From: Gramella sp. AN32
Lineage (GTDB): Bacteria; Bacteroidota; Bacteroidia; Flavobacteriales; Flavobacteriaceae
NCBI RefSeq assembly: GCF_023718305.1
Contig: NZ_QEYO01000004.1
Span: forward strand, 1-64,000
Direction of reading: 5' to 3'
Length of the DNA stretch: 64,000 nt
Shown here piece by piece: positions 63,504 to 64,000 of this stretch; position 1 is the stretch's first letter, and the number at the start of each line of letters is the position of its first letter. A program made the translations under genes and the position numbers. Under the pieces are notes generated by a model. The model did no database searches. It saw only the letters and a program-made list of their open reading frames with translations, and was not told where the DNA came from.

Positions 63504-63702
63504 CGTCATTGTGAGGGAACGAAGTGACCGAAGCAATCCCATATAAAGAATAAATCATTAAGGAGATCGCCACGCTGCGCTCGCGACGACAACCCACCTA
63601 AATATAGCTTTAAAAGTCATTTCGACCAAAGGGAGAAATCTCATAGGAATGAGCAACTAACAGGAATCCTGTTTCCACATTTCGACTATCTTCATGTGAC
63701 AA
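63504..63702. repeat. Composite repeat cassette, copy B
   Basis: Begins CGTCATTGTGAGGGAACGAAG and follows the same order of parts as copy A, with the shared linker CCTAAATATAGCTTTAAA and a final CACATTTCGACT...CATGTGACA. Differences are scattered, with short indels between parts. Confidence 0.85.
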
Positions 63703-63783
63703 CTTTTTCACCCTATAACCTGTTCAAATTTTCAACTTAGTACATTTTTTTACTTTCCAACATTCCAACTTTTAACATACCAA

Positions 63784-64000
63784 CTATTGTAAATAAACCT
63801 TCTCAATTCCAATTTCATGCGCTTTTTGAAGATTTTTATCCCCTATCCCGGGACCAATAGAAAATTGAATATTTTCAATCCTCTCAATCTCGAAATCTCC
63901 TGAATGGTGATGATCAAAATAATAAGGCAAAAAGCTGGGATAGGGTCTCGGTAAAGTGACCGTTTTTGTGGGTTGTAATTCATAGAGCGGAATTATAATT
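63784..64000 (-). CDS. C-terminal end of an unrecognised protein (partial)
   Basis: A minus-strand frame open from the window edge to a TAG at 63784-63786 gives 71 residues. It starts IIIPLYELQPTKTVTLPRPY, passes SFLPYYFDHHHSGDFE, and ends FSIGPGIGDKNLQKAHEIG plus IEKVYLQ. The alternating strand pattern and ending resemble a C-terminal beta-sandwich (jelly-roll) module of carbohydrate-active enzymes, but I cannot name a family. TTCCAAC-type heptads flank its stop codon. Confidence 0.6.
   Translation of the reverse strand, partial: IIIPLYELQPTKTVTLPRPYPSFLPYYFDHHHSGDFEIERIENIQFSIGPGIGDKNLQKAHEIGIEKVYLQ

Overview
The window is chromosomal DNA of a member of the Bacteroidota, most likely a marine Flavobacteriaceae of the Gramella/Zunongwangia/Salegentibacter kind. 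The genus is a guess. The family call rests on a SusC/SusD pair, an N-acylornithine (not ornithine) carbamoyltransferase, a long class II KARI, promoters resembling TTTG-N19/20-TAnnTTTG, AT-rich DNA and very weak ribosome binding sites. No tRNA, rRNA, CRISPR array, phage or intact insertion sequence was seen.

Layout. 1-3.1 kb: the end of an unknown gene, a truncated NTF2-like secreted protein, panB, an RluA-type pseudouridine synthase and a YpfJ-type metalloprotease. 3.1-5.6 kb: an EamA transporter and a 514-residue helical protein, divergent from leuA. 5.7-10.0 kb: leuACDB on the plus strand. 10.4-20.6 kb: an arginine/proline operon on the minus strand, transcribed GNAT-argG-argC-proC-argD-argF'-argB-argE-argH. 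It is unusual in that most of its gaps are filled with short palindromic repeats. 21.0-27.7 kb: a compact ilvD-ilvB-ilvN-ilvC-ilvA operon. 28.0-32.3 kb: a GNAT-nitrilase fusion and a four-gene signalling operon (acidic 129-residue protein, 7TM protein, histidine kinase, NarL-type regulator). 32.5-37.2 kb: a 5-oxoprolinase operon (DUF2891 lipoprotein, Nramp-like transporter, pxpA, pxpB, pxpC). 37.7-43.7 kb: yifB, a soluble histidine kinase, a GlcNAc-type kinase, gapA and pfkA. 43.8-60.4 kb: a maltose/starch utilisation locus. Its minus-strand arm is lacI, MFS transporter, pgmB, GH65 and two GH13 enzymes; its plus-strand arm is susC, susD, susE-like and a GH13 amylase. 60.7-63.2 kb: a class II ribonucleotide reductase. 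63.3-64.0 kb: a duplicated repeat cassette and the 3' end of an unknown gene.

How it fits together. Leu, Ilv and Arg/Pro synthesis form one biosynthetic block. In the glucan locus, surface proteins bind and import starch fragments, periplasmic and surface GH13 enzymes trim them, MFS carries maltose inward, GH65 and PgmB turn it into glucose and glucose 6-phosphate, and PfkA/GapA continue glycolysis.

The most interesting observations: (a) a possible arginine leader peptide with promoter and hairpins before the arg operon; (b) a 36-codon Ile/Leu/Val-rich ORF coupled to ilvD; (c) an Nramp-like protein lacking the metal ligands, inside a 5-oxoproline operon; (d) heptamer repeats (GTTRGAA in the sense of the gene) placed right after stop codons; (e) dense repeats inside the arg operon; (f) mutually exclusive hairpins at the start of the maltose operon. 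All functional statements come from reading the sequence and family knowledge. No searches were run.
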